Assembly (NCBI GenBank): GCA_018334855.1
Contig: JAGXLE010000038.1
Coordinates: forward strand, 1-9,106
Direction of reading: 5' to 3'
Length of the DNA stretch: 9,106 nucleotides
DNA from: Desulfobacterales bacterium
GTDB taxonomy: Bacteria > Desulfobacterota > Desulfobacteria > Desulfobacterales > Desulfosalsimonadaceae
The notes under the pieces were generated by a model. It had not been told where the DNA came from, did no database searches, and saw only the letters and a program-made list of their open reading frames with translations. Shown piece by piece: positions 1 through 6,171 of the stretch. A program made the translations under genes and the position numbers. Position 1 is the stretch's first letter; each line of letters starts with the position of its first letter.

Positions 1-238
1 GGAAATCGAGCAGTGAATCGGTTTCAGCCGAATCCATTTCCCAGCCGTCTCCGGTCGATCCCGGGACGAGAAATGCGGGCACCCAGGGACGGATGTGCTT
101 AATGTGGGCAGCGATTCTTTTTTTGTCCAGAGCTCCGCCTTTGGTGTAGTGGGTGAGCAGAGGGCACCACAGGCGCGGCACACCTTCAGGAAAGAATTTG
201 CCCATCAGGGCTTTGCGCTGATCATTAACCGGCGGCAT
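1..238 (-). CDS. Dihydrodipicolinate synthase (DapA/NanA) family protein, 5' part only
   Basis: Only the first 79 codons are in the window; the gene runs off the left edge. The family comprises class I aldolase-type TIM-barrel lyases or synthases that form a Schiff base with pyruvate or related oxo-acids. The visible part has the first beta strand (PLLTHY, residues 26-31), a following helix (KKRIAAHIKHI), and the substrate-carboxylate loop GSTGD at residues 60-64, which matches the GTTGE loop of DapA. The catalytic Lys and Tyr lie beyond the window. The ATG at 238 is preceded by GGAGGA about 5 nt upstream, so the start is well supported. A TTGACA-type promoter and a 7-bp dyad lie in its leader. 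Known for the family: many paralogs in this group are not true DapA but act on other oxo-acid or sugar-acid substrates. The N-terminal extension (PPVNDQRKALMGKFFPEG) is longer than in DapA, so lysine biosynthesis should not be assumed. Confidence 0.78.
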   Translation of the reverse strand, partial: MPPVNDQRKALMGKFFPEGVPRLWCPLLTHYTKGGALDKKRIAAHIKHIRPWVPAFLVPGSTGDGWEMDSAETDSLLDF

Positions 239-263
239 ATTTTCCTCCGAATTATCGGATTTT

Positions 264-283
264 TCTGTCCTCTTCCGGACAGA
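264..283. promoter_or_regulatory. 7-bp inverted repeat in the DapA-family leader
   Basis: TCTGTCCtcttccGGACAGA is a perfect 7-bp dyad with a 6-nt centre. It lies just downstream of the predicted transcription start of the minus-strand gene. It could be a repressor operator or an mRNA hairpin. There is no T-run after it in either direction, so it is not a terminator. Confidence 0.4.
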
Positions 284-296
284 TTGCAGTATATTT

Positions 297-327
297 TTTA
301 TATCGGCGTTTTTTTCGCATTTGTCAA
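297..327 (-). promoter_or_regulatory. Putative sigma70 promoter for the DapA-family gene
   Basis: On the minus strand a perfect -35 TTGACA (322-327) is followed by an AT-rich GATATAAA stretch. This gives possible -10 hexamers GATATA (17-bp spacer) or TATAAA (19-bp spacer). The predicted start of transcription is near 290, about 50 nt ahead of the ATG at 238. A second TTGACA lies further upstream (369-374) without a convincing -10. Confidence 0.5.
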
Positions 328-423
328 CAATGCCATCCAGGTAGCCAATTCGAAGGTTTTTACGAAGATGTCAATCACTGAAAGAAGGCAATTCTGGTGA
401 TTTCAGATCATGAAATTCACCAT

Positions 424-451
424 TTGTAATTTTGATGCATCGTGTTATTCT
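424..451 (+). promoter_or_regulatory. Candidate promoter of the cold-shock gene
   Basis: TTGTAA (424-429) and TATTCT (446-451) are separated by 16 bp, giving four of six matches to each sigma70 hexamer. Transcription starting near 458 would give an untranslated leader of about 120 nt, which suits cold-shock genes of the cspA type, where long leaders are common. Support is moderate because the region is AT-rich. Confidence 0.35.
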
Positions 452-490
452 ACACACGGTTAATAAAGTCCGAGCTTAATTTATGGACAA

Positions 491-544
491 GTTTCGCTGG
501 AGGAGGAATCCGTTTTTTTGAAGTGGTGACCTCCAGACCGAAAC
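491..544 (+). promoter_or_regulatory. Structured 5' leader hairpin upstream of the cold-shock gene
   Basis: The arms GTTTCGCTGGAGG (491-503) and CCTCCAG-ac-CGAAAC (530-544) can pair over 13 bp with one 2-nt bulge, closing a 26-nt loop. The 5' arm buries GGAGG, a Shine-Dalgarno-like string that is not followed by a suitable start codon. The hairpin ends about 17 nt before the real ribosome site (GAAAGGAG). Known for the family: cspA leaders refold with temperature and control translation. That this hairpin does the same here is inference. Confidence 0.5.
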
Positions 545-578
545 GACGAGAAAAATGCAAGAAAGGAGTAACAGCACC

Positions 579-779
579 ATGGAAAACGGAACAGTAAAAT
601 GGTTTAATGACAAGAAGGGTTTTGGTTTTATCGAAAGAAATGAGGCTTCAGACGTATTCGTCCATTATACCGCCATAAATCAAGATGGGTTTAAGTCTTT
701 GAATGAAGGCGATAAAGTGAGCTTTGAGGTTAAGCAGGGGGAAAAAGGTCCGTATGCAGACAATGTAACGGTAGAATAA
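579..779 (+). CDS. Cold-shock domain protein (CspA family)
   Basis: This is a 66-residue single cold-shock domain, a five-stranded OB-fold that binds single-stranded RNA and DNA and acts as an RNA chaperone in the cytoplasm. It has the opening GTVKWFND, the RNP1 motif KGFGFI and the RNP2 motif VFVHY, followed by the usual GPYADNVT end. An in-frame ATG exists at 555, but GAAAGGAG (561-568) sits 10 nt before the ATG at 579. The standard family N-terminus (M-x-x-G-T-V-K-W-F) also starts there, so the shorter form is correct. The domain is complete and of normal length. It stands alone, transcribed away from the DapA-family gene and towards the minus-strand ACD gene. The structured leader suggests post-transcriptional control. 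Paralogs are usually numerous, so a specific csp letter cannot be assigned. Confidence 0.95.
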   Translation: MENGTVKWFNDKKGFGFIERNEASDVFVHYTAINQDGFKSLNEGDKVSFEVKQGEKGPYADNVTVE

Positions 780-825
780 TAGTTTTTATCCAGTAAAACT
801 TTTCACCGTCAATATATATAGACAG

Positions 826-854
826 CACCGGGTGGCACTCCGGCGGTTTTATAC
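826..854 (+). terminator. Weak candidate terminator between csp and the convergent ACD gene
   Basis: ACCGGG-tggcact-CCGGCGGT can fold (ACCG with CGGT, GG with CC, two bulged G) and is followed by TTTTAT on the plus strand. The stem is short and interrupted. Its position between two convergent genes is the main support. Confidence 0.3.
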
Positions 855-885
855 GGCAATGCCTTGAAATTTATCAGGTTTGCTT

Positions 886-2274
886 TTATTTGTGCTCTGC
901 TGAATGCTTTGCGTATTGCCACATGCGTGCAAATACTTCGATTCCCGTTTCGGGATAATCAAAGAACGGAATTTCCTGTTCCATGAGGAAGGTGCGGCTG
1001 AGCGCCTCCTGCCCGGGATCTCCCAGGAGGGAGATAAACACGGGTTTGTTCGCTTTTTCCCTGATCATTTCCGCCAGCGGTTGAAGCGCCTCCGTGCCAT
1101 AAGCGGCAAAGGAGATAAAGAAAATGCCGTCCACACCGTCGTCGTCAAAAAGTGCTTCCAGAATGGAAAGCGAGGTTTTTTCGAAGCCGTAAACGTTCAT
1201 GTCCGGGTATGTATCCACAGGGTTTTTCCGCTTTGATTCAGTGGATATAACCGCTGACAGGCGATCCATGGTGTCAGGACTGAAACAGGCCAGTTCCAGG
1301 CCTGTTTCCGAAGCGCGGTCAATTGACATGATGGCCTGGGCGCCGCTGAAGGTTACCAGGGCGATCCGGTTTCCGCCGGGAAGGGGCGCCCACTGAAAGC
1401 CCATTATCATGGACAGCATTTCGTCTATTTTTTTCACCCGAAGAACACCGGCCTGCTGCATGGCTCCATCAAGAACCGCATCGTTTCCGGCCATGCTCGC
1501 CGTATGGGAGGTAGTGGCAATGCCGCCTGCTTCGCTTCTTCCTCCCTTGAGCAGAATCACAGGCTTTTGCCGGGATGCCTTGCGGGCTGCTTTGAAAAAC
1601 CTTCTTCCGTCACGGATATCTTCCAGGTACATGCCTATAATTCTGGTCTGCTCGTCTTCTGCAAGGTATTCCATGGCATCACTTTCATCGACATCCACCT
1701 TGTTTCCCAGTCCAAGTCCTTTTGAAATACGGTAAACAGGGTAAGCGCTCATGTGCATGAGCAGGGCTCCGACAAAGATGCCCGATTGTGCGGCGAATCC
1801 TACGGAGCCGGGCGTAAGCATATTCCGATTGGCGAAATAGGACGTGGTCAGCCCCGTTTCGGTATTCACCAGTCCCAGCGTGTTGGGTCCGAATCCGCGT
1901 ATATCTGCATCCCGCAGTATAGTCCGGATTTCTTCCTGAATGGCGCGGCCGGCGTCACCGGATTCGGAAAATCCCTCCGAGGATATCACCACGCCCTTTA
2001 CGCCTTTTCGGGCGCAGGCCCTGAGCGCTTCGGGTACCGCCGGCGGCGGAATGATCATTGAAACCAGGTCAACATCAAAGGGCACGTCCTGTATGGATGG
2101 GTAAAACGGAACGCCCCGGAATTCTCCGCCCTTGGGATTAATGCCCGCAATACGCCCTTTAAAGCCGTTTTCCTGAAGAGTTGCTATCAGCAGGGCACCA
2201 GGCTTCAAGGGGTCCTGGGACGCCCCGAAGACAGCTATGTTTTCTGATTCCAGCACTTCTTTTACGGATCTCAT
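886..2274 (-). CDS. ADP-forming acyl-CoA synthetase (ACD) alpha-subunit-like protein
   Basis: The 462-residue protein has the three-domain layout of the ACD alpha subunit: an N-terminal CoA-binding Rossmann domain (FGAS near residue 18, PPPAVPEAL near 77), a ligase/CoA domain (FGPN near 129, AAQSG near 162) and a second flavodoxin-like ligase domain. ACD enzymes convert acyl-CoA + ADP + Pi to acid + CoA + ATP through a phosphohistidine. The motif TSHTAS carries the expected His (257, counting from the ATG at 2274), and YLED supplies the Glu (218) known to matter in this family. The start is uncertain by one codon: TTG at 2277 precedes the ATG at 2274. AAGGAG lies 6 nt before the TTG and 9 nt before the ATG; I prefer the ATG. 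The ATP-grasp beta domain is absent and not encoded next door. The usual GPNCxG is GPNTLG here. No substrate can be read from the sequence. A CoA-binding protein without ligase activity is possible. Confidence 0.85.
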   Translation of the reverse strand: MRSVKEVLESENIAVFGASQDPLKPGALLIATLQENGFKGRIAGINPKGGEFRGVPFYPSIQDVPFDVDLVSMIIPPPAVPEALRACARKGVKGVVISSEGFSESGDAGRAIQEEIRTILRDADIRGFGPNTLGLVNTETGLTTSYFANRNMLTPGSVGFAAQSGIFVGALLMHMSAYPVYRISKGLGLGNKVDVDESDAMEYLAEDEQTRIIGMYLEDIRDGRRFFKAARKASRQKPVILLKGGRSEAGGIATTSHTASMAGNDAVLDGAMQQAGVLRVKKIDEMLSMIMGFQWAPLPGGNRIALVTFSGAQAIMSIDRASETGLELACFSPDTMDRLSAVISTESKRKNPVDTYPDMNVYGFEKTSLSILEALFDDDGVDGIFFISFAAYGTEALQPLAEMIREKANKPVFISLLGDPGQEALSRTFLMEQEIPFFDYPETGIEVFARMWQYAKHSAEHK

Positions 2275-2381
2275 CAAGCGGATCTCCTTGCCGCAGGTTT
2301 CTGGTGTGGGGAATAAATGATGACCGGATCTGAGTAACCAATTATTTTAAAAGCGATAATTCATCTTTTGAACGGCTCATA

Positions 2382-2412
2382 TATAATGGTACTACATTTC
2401 AAAAAATATCAA
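2382..2412 (-). promoter_or_regulatory. Possible promoter of the minus-strand ACD gene
   Basis: On the minus strand TTGATA (2407-2412) precedes ATTATA (2382-2387) by 19 bp, overlapping an alternating AT run (TATATA). The leader would be about 100 nt. The spacer is long and the evidence weak. Confidence 0.3.
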
Positions 2413-2527
2413 CGGCTTCTGAAAAACATTACCGGAACCCGCTATTTTGCTTTTTTACCCTATAGAGCCAATCAAGGCAAGAGTTAAAAGAGATTGCCAT
2501 TAACAACAGTAAGTTTTTGTTTTTTAT

Positions 2528-2557
2528 AAAAAAAACTGCAAGTCAGCCTCGGCGGAC
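2528..2557 (-). terminator. Weak candidate terminator below the CGGC relic
   Basis: Read on the minus strand, GTC-c-GC-cgag-GC-t-GAC forms a short stem with one mismatch. After 6 nt it is followed by eight T. It would end transcription coming from the CGGC relic. The stem is weak and the gap to the T-run is longer than ideal. Confidence 0.22.
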
Positions 2558-2598
2558 AGAAACATCCGGTTCTGAAAATCGGCTCCTTGCCATAATAA

Positions 2599-2724
2599 TT
2601 ATAGTTGTTTAAAATCGACAGGATTGGGCAAAGGAAGAATTAAGCCAATAAGGGATTTAAGGCAGTTCGTTAGGGGGCAACGCGTCTCATTTTTCTCGCA
2701 GCGGATAATGGCAACTTTTTTCAT
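2599..2724 (-). pseudogene. Truncated N-terminus of a CGGC-domain protein
   Basis: From the ATG at 2724 the frame begins MKKVAIIRCE and continues KNETRCPLTNCLKSL. This is the characteristic opening of CGGC-domain proteins, small Cys-rich proteins of anaerobes thought to bind metal, with Cys at positions 9, 16 and 21 here. After about residue 25 the resemblance stops. The frame continues with unrelated residues (IGLILPLPNP) to a TAA at 2599, for 41 residues in place of the roughly 110-150 of the intact family. The rest of the domain, including the CGGC core, is not found downstream in any frame I checked. AGGA lies 6 nt before this ATG, so the old translation start survives; a second ATG at 2730 is in frame. 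Family assignment is from memory of the N-terminal pattern and should be tested by a profile search. Confidence 0.5.
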
Positions 2725-2917
2725 TTTCATTCCTGATTGGTTCTGCATTTTGCGGTTTATTTGCGGGACATGTAATCGCTCAATGCCTCCTGCAGGGTTT
2801 CCGCAGCAAGTCCGGCTTCTGTAAGATCTGCACCTTGATTCTGCTATTGACCGGCATGCGCCTCAGATCTTGCAAAATTACTTCGGAGATGATAAAAAAT
2901 AAATAAATTTTTATTGT

Positions 2918-2934
2918 GTCAAGTAAAACTTGAC
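2918..2934. promoter_or_regulatory. 17-bp dyad with overlapping divergent -35-like boxes
   Basis: GTCAAGTaaaACTTGAC is a perfect 7-bp inverted repeat around three A. It carries TTGACT facing right (2930-2935) towards the GltS-family gene and TTGACA facing left (2916-2921). The leftward box is followed by a very AT-rich stretch that may contain a -10. No good -10 is seen for the rightward box. The layout suggests an operator over promoter elements. Confidence 0.4.
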
Positions 2935-3066
2935 TTTCCTGCAGAGTAACAATCTCTGTCAGGTAAGAGTAGCCAGCCACTTGTATCAAGCCGATTTCCC
3001 AATGGTACTCGGTGGCCCGCCCACTCGGGAATCTCAACAATAAAATCGCCTTCATGGAGATGAATT

Positions 3067-4431
3067 ATGGAAAGTTCCTTTCCCTTTTCAGCCCTGCTGG
3101 GTTTTGGTTGGCTGGGCGTGATGCTTCTTTTCGGGATATTTCTTCGCGCTAAAGTGAGCCTGTTGCAGCGGTTTCTCTTCCCCAGTTGCCTTGTCGGAGG
3201 TTTGGCGGGTCTGGTGATTCTGCAGACAGGCTTGCTTAAAATTGAAACATCTTTGCTCGAGACAATTGCCTATCACCTGTTTAATATCTCATTTATATCC
3301 CTTGGACTAATCATTCGCAGTCAGGAGGAACAAGAAGCCTACGGCGGGCGTGAGGTTTTGAAGGGAGCCGTCTGGATTGCCCTTGTGACGGGCGTCATAA
3401 TGCCCATGCAGGCCATTATTGGCGGAAGTCTGGTGCTGATGTTCAATTTCTTTGATTTCAACCTCTTCAAGACCCTGGGCTTTCTCGTCCCCTTAGGTTT
3501 TAACCAGGGTCCGGGACAGGTGCTTTCGGTCGGTAAAGTGTGGGAGACCCTGGGTTTTGCAAACGCCGCCACCATCGGGCTTACCTTTGCCACCATCGGC
3601 TTTCTCTTTGCCTTCTTTGTAGGGGTGCCTCTGGCGAACTGGGGGGCACGTAGGGGAATGGCTGAACACACCCCCAAGAGCATGCCTGCAGAAATTCTGG
3701 TTGGCTTTGCCCCAAAAGGAACACGACTGGAACCGGCAGGCAAGCTTACTATGCATTCAGGCAACGTCGATACCCTTGCATTCCATTTTGCGCTGGTGGG
3801 ACTGGTCTACCTGCTGACCTATGCCCTGATATACCAAATTGCCGGCCTGCTCAGGCCGGAGCTTGCCGCAACATTATGGGGATTTTTCTTTTTTGTTGGA
3901 CTGCTTGTTTCCATCGCGGTGAGGACCCTAATCATTCAAATGGGTTACGGGCATACGCTCGACCCCGGTATCCAGCGGAGAATAACCGGGTGGTCGGTGG
4001 ATTTTCTGATCCTGGCGACCGTAATGGCGGTGCAGCCCGCAATTGTCTGGCAATACATGCTGCCAATCGGAACGATTTCCTTGTTGGTAGGCGTCCTTAC
4101 CACCCTGGTGATCGTCTACTTAGGGAACCGGCTGTGGGCCCTTAATATTGAAAGAATGGTCGGGGTTTACGGGATCTGCACTGGAACGGCATCTTCGGGG
4201 CTTCTGTTGGTGCGGGTCGTGGATCCGGGATTTCGCACCAGCGCTTCAATGGAAATAGGTTTCCAGGCGGTTTTCTCCTCGGTGCCTGTGATCAGCTGCA
4301 TGCTTCTGGTGAGTGCACCATTGATCTGGAACTGGAGCATGGGGTTGACCCTGGCGGTGTTTTTCGGATTGATGGTGGTGTCTCTCGCACTTTTAAAAAT
4401 TTTAAAATTCTGGGGCAAAAAACGATTTTGA
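3067..4431 (+). CDS. GltS-family (sodium:glutamate symporter-like) membrane carrier
   Basis: The 454-residue protein is strongly hydrophobic and lies in the cytoplasmic membrane, with about ten to twelve helices (for example residues 9-27, 36-54, 66-83, 98-125, 165-191, 238-262, 268-290, 311-352, 400-420 and 426-446). Two similar halves are each followed by a polar Gly-rich segment: GFNQGPGQ at 144-151 and TGTASSGLLLVRVVDP at 372-387. Such re-entrant segments with the TGT...L-R-VDP pattern are typical of GltS (TC 2.A.27), which couples Na+ entry to glutamate uptake. A polar central loop (192-232) separates the halves. GGAG lies 8 nt before the ATG. It is somewhat longer than E. coli GltS (about 400 residues), and its first segment differs from the classical one, so the substrate may be another dicarboxylate or amino acid. 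It is transcribed alone and converges on the URO-D-like gene with a 21-bp gap. Confidence 0.82.
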   Translation: MESSFPFSALLGFGWLGVMLLFGIFLRAKVSLLQRFLFPSCLVGGLAGLVILQTGLLKIETSLLETIAYHLFNISFISLGLIIRSQEEQEAYGGREVLKGAVWIALVTGVIMPMQAIIGGSLVLMFNFFDFNLFKTLGFLVPLGFNQGPGQVLSVGKVWETLGFANAATIGLTFATIGFLFAFFVGVPLANWGARRGMAEHTPKSMPAEILVGFAPKGTRLEPAGKLTMHSGNVDTLAFHFALVGLVYLLTYALIYQIAGLLRPELAATLWGFFFFVGLLVSIAVRTLIIQMGYGHTLDPGIQRRITGWSVDFLILATVMAVQPAIVWQYMLPIGTISLLVGVLTTLVIVYLGNRLWALNIERMVGVYGICTGTASSGLLLVRVVDPGFRTSASMEIGFQAVFSSVPVISCMLLVSAPLIWNWSMGLTLAVFFGLMVVSLALLKILKFWGKKRF

Positions 4432-4452
4432 AACTAAAGGTCTGAGCCGTTA

Positions 4453-5538
4453 TTACTTATAGTAACCATGCCTGTGGACCGCCTTGAAGACAGCCATTAC
4501 ATTCTCCGGCTTGACTCCCGGGTGATAGGTGTTTGAAGAATCGATGATGAGGCCGCCCCCCTTGGCTGCGTCCCGGATGATCTTGATCACGGCGGCTTCA
4601 ACCTCTTCCTCCGTGCCGTGGGGAAGGAGGTCTACGCTGTCGACGTTTCCCAGAAGGCACAGCCGATCACCGCAATAGTCCTTAACCTTTTTCATGTCCA
4701 TTCCCGCCTGGGGTTCCAGGGGGTTGAGCCCATCATAGCCGGTGTCGAGGAGAATGTCCATCAGCAGCCAGAGGTTGCCGTCCGAGTGCCGTACTACCTT
4801 GAGGCCTTTTTCGTGGGCACGTTCCACCAGTTTGCGGTTGTAGGGATTGATAAACTCCCTGAACATGGCCGGCGATATCAGGGGGACATTTTTATCGGCA
4901 ATATCGTCTTCCACGACCAGTACGTCCAGACCGGCCTCCACCAGCATGTCGAGCTGTTTCAGGCTGAACTGCGTGACCATATCGGCGACTCTGTGGACAA
5001 ACCCGGGATCATCGAACATTTTCATCATCAGATTTTCCATTCCCACAAGTCTCCAGCTGCGCACGAATGCGCCCCGCATCATCCAGAAAATAGCCTTCTC
5101 CCCCTTGAACCGTTCCCGCATGAGATCCACCAGAATCAGGTGAGCCCGGTCCGGCTCCGGCGGAGTATATGCAATTAACTCTTCACTTCCGGAGATCGGA
5201 TGTTTCGAGGGCACCGGCATACCGTGTAAGCTGCGTGTGAATTGGACCCCCCAGTCGTCGACAAGCGGCGCACCGGCGCTAAACTCCGTCCCCTCGCCGA
5301 TGGGCAGGCAGGTATAGCCATCCACCCCGAATTCATCCAGGATTAGAAAAAGGGTATCGATAATTTTTATTTTTTCTTCGTCGTTCATCTGGTCGATGGT
5401 CTTGCCTTCAGGCAGGCCGTCGGTGAGATATTTACCAATGCCCATGATAGGGCTCTCGTTAATTCCGTGAATAAACAGGGGAACCCTGTCAGGCTCCTCA
5501 ATGCTCAGGGCGCTGATAATTCTTTCTCTTCCGGTCAT
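4453..5538 (-). CDS. Uroporphyrinogen decarboxylase (URO-D/MtaA/CmuA) superfamily protein
   Basis: The 361-residue protein is a full-length URO-D-type TIM barrel. It starts with TGRERIISAL...EPDRVPL, the usual opening of the methyltransferase branch. Later motifs are HSDGN at 251-255, the following GLNPLEP (271-277), GNVD (297-300) and the C-terminal SSNTYHPGVKPEN (334-346). True HemE has an N-terminal RQAGR arginine motif, which is missing, so this is not the haem-pathway enzyme. Corrinoid:CoM methyltransferases of the MtaA type use an H-x-C...C zinc site; here the equivalent is H-S-D, without the Cys. The protein therefore belongs to the poorly characterised URO-D-like group common in strict anaerobes, often found with corrinoid proteins, although none is next to it here. 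GGAGG lies 6 nt before the ATG. The leader contains two short hairpins. A methyltransferase or demethylase role is inference. Confidence 0.85.
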   Translation of the reverse strand: MTGRERIISALSIEEPDRVPLFIHGINESPIMGIGKYLTDGLPEGKTIDQMNDEEKIKIIDTLFLILDEFGVDGYTCLPIGEGTEFSAGAPLVDDWGVQFTRSLHGMPVPSKHPISGSEELIAYTPPEPDRAHLILVDLMRERFKGEKAIFWMMRGAFVRSWRLVGMENLMMKMFDDPGFVHRVADMVTQFSLKQLDMLVEAGLDVLVVEDDIADKNVPLISPAMFREFINPYNRKLVERAHEKGLKVVRHSDGNLWLLMDILLDTGYDGLNPLEPQAGMDMKKVKDYCGDRLCLLGNVDSVDLLPHGTEEEVEAAVIKIIRDAAKGGGLIIDSSNTYHPGVKPENVMAVFKAVHRHGYYK

Positions 5539-5580
5539 GGCACGCCTCCACAGTTAATAATTTTTATACTTTATACCTCA

Positions 5581-5610
5581 GGGGCTCGATCCCCATTGCC
5601 GCTTAAGCGG
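5581..5610. promoter_or_regulatory. Two adjacent palindromes in the URO-D-like leader
   Basis: GGGGctcgatCCCC (5581-5594) and the 12-bp perfect palindrome CCGCTTAAGCGG (5599-5610) lie side by side, 43-72 nt before the start codon of the minus-strand gene. Either could be a protein-binding site or a small mRNA hairpin. No T-run follows, so neither is a standard terminator. Confidence 0.35.
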
Positions 5611-5739
5611 AAACATCAGATTACTGTCACCCCAATGTTTTGAACACTTTTTAATTTTCGAAATGCATTCAAAAAAACAAAAAGTCAAGACTTATTCAAC
5701 CACTGTCAGTGACACAAAATCCGGATCCCCTGAAACGCC

Positions 5740-5768
5740 TCTGTCGGTTCTGTCGGTCTCATAGACCG
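5740..5768. repeat. 9-bp tandem duplication joined to a 6-bp hairpin
   Basis: TCTGTCGGT occurs twice head to tail (5740-5757). The second copy runs into the perfect dyad CGGTCTcatAGACCG (5754-5768). The element sits about 30 bp below the stop codon of the minus-strand hypothetical gene. It lacks a T-run on either strand. It could be an operator, or a transcript-end hairpin without a U-tract. Confidence 0.4.
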
Positions 5769-5800
5769 CCTCCTGAGTGGGTTATATTAAACTGGACAGA

Positions 5801-6109
5801 TTATGTATTACTGACACCCTCAATGGTTCCGTCCAGTTTATCGGCTCCCGGGAAAAAATTTTCCTCTTCGTCGTAGTCGTCTGCACTGTACTTGTATACC
5901 GCAAATCCCCAATCACTTAAGTCGCCGGTATACTCGAGCCGAAAAACCGGGGACGGCCCTATGCCGTCGTCGCGGTCCACATAAGCATACCGGCCCTGAA
6001 AACGCACATGGTAAGCCTTGCCCGTGCCGCTAATCTCATCATTGTTAAAATTCTCAACTGCCTGCTCAACTGCCTGCCTGACAAATGCAGGTATTTCCTT
6101 GACATCCAT
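5801..6109 (-). CDS. Acidic conserved-type hypothetical protein next to the ferredoxin
   Basis: I cannot name this 102-residue protein. It starts with an amphipathic helix (VKEIPAFVRQAVEQAVENF) followed by a compact beta-rich part with aromatic residues (KAYHVRFQGRYAYVDRDD, then VFRLEYTGDLSDWGFAVYKYSADDYDEEENFFPG). It ends in GTIEGVSNT. It is clearly acidic in its second half, has no signal peptide or membrane helix, and contains no Cys. The residue pattern looks like a real folded protein, and its reading direction and 62-nt gap to the ferredoxin stop suggest one transcript. The ATG at 6109 has AAAGGA only 1 nt ahead, which is unusually close; no better in-frame start exists before an upstream stop. 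The C-terminus ends abruptly after GTIEG and may be shortened. A role with the ferredoxin is only inferred from position. Confidence 0.65.
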   Translation of the reverse strand: MDVKEIPAFVRQAVEQAVENFNNDEISGTGKAYHVRFQGRYAYVDRDDGIGPSPVFRLEYTGDLSDWGFAVYKYSADDYDEEENFFPGADKLDGTIEGVSNT

Positions 6110-6171
6110 ATCCTTTAGAACACCTTCCTGAATTCCGCAGCAATCTTAACTCGCTTCCCGGGGTCCGAATG

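Larger units (their letters stand above)
2275..3066. other. Gene-poor stretch of about 790 bp with decayed minus-strand coding material
   Basis: No intact gene is convincing here. From left to right the stretch holds the ACD leader and possible promoter, a weak minus-strand terminator near 2528-2557, and the N-terminal relic of a CGGC-domain protein (2599-2724). A short open tail on the minus strand follows (2757-2843). It reads GLAAETLQEALSDYMSRK before its stop and looks like the helical C-terminus of a lost protein. An AT-rich dyad lies at 2918-2934. A 91-codon minus-strand frame (2780-3055) lacks a ribosome site and resembles no family I know. The impression is of an old operon in decay. 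Confidence 0.45.

Noticed and set aside
95..400. A 101-codon plus-strand frame covering the DapA-family start and its promoter
   Set aside because: It is antisense to the conserved GSTGD-bearing N-terminus and runs through the minus-strand promoter. No ribosome site fits.
555..578. The upstream in-frame ATG of the cold-shock gene
   Set aside because: No ribosome site lies before it, while GAAAGGAG fits the ATG at 579 and the family N-terminus begins there.
2780..3055. A 91-codon minus-strand frame ahead of the CGGC relic
   Set aside because: It lacks a ribosome site, crosses a very AT-rich part and matches no family I know. Another frame over the same DNA looks equally protein-like in parts, so at most this is decayed sequence.
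3339..3764. A 141-codon minus-strand frame opposite the GltS-family gene
   Set aside because: Basic and Pro/Lys-rich, as expected from the reverse of hydrophobic codons. The plus-strand protein is clearly real.
4400..4452. The TTTTAAAAATTTTAAAA run at the end of the GltS-family gene as a regulatory element
   Set aside because: It is inside the coding sequence (codons for LLKILK) and is explained by the AT-rich Leu, Lys and Ile codons.
4618..5178. A 186-codon plus-strand frame opposite the URO-D-like gene
   Set aside because: It is antisense to a full-length, motif-bearing gene, is rich in His and Val from mirrored codons, and has no domain of its own. GGAAGG near its start is just part of the opposite strand's codons.
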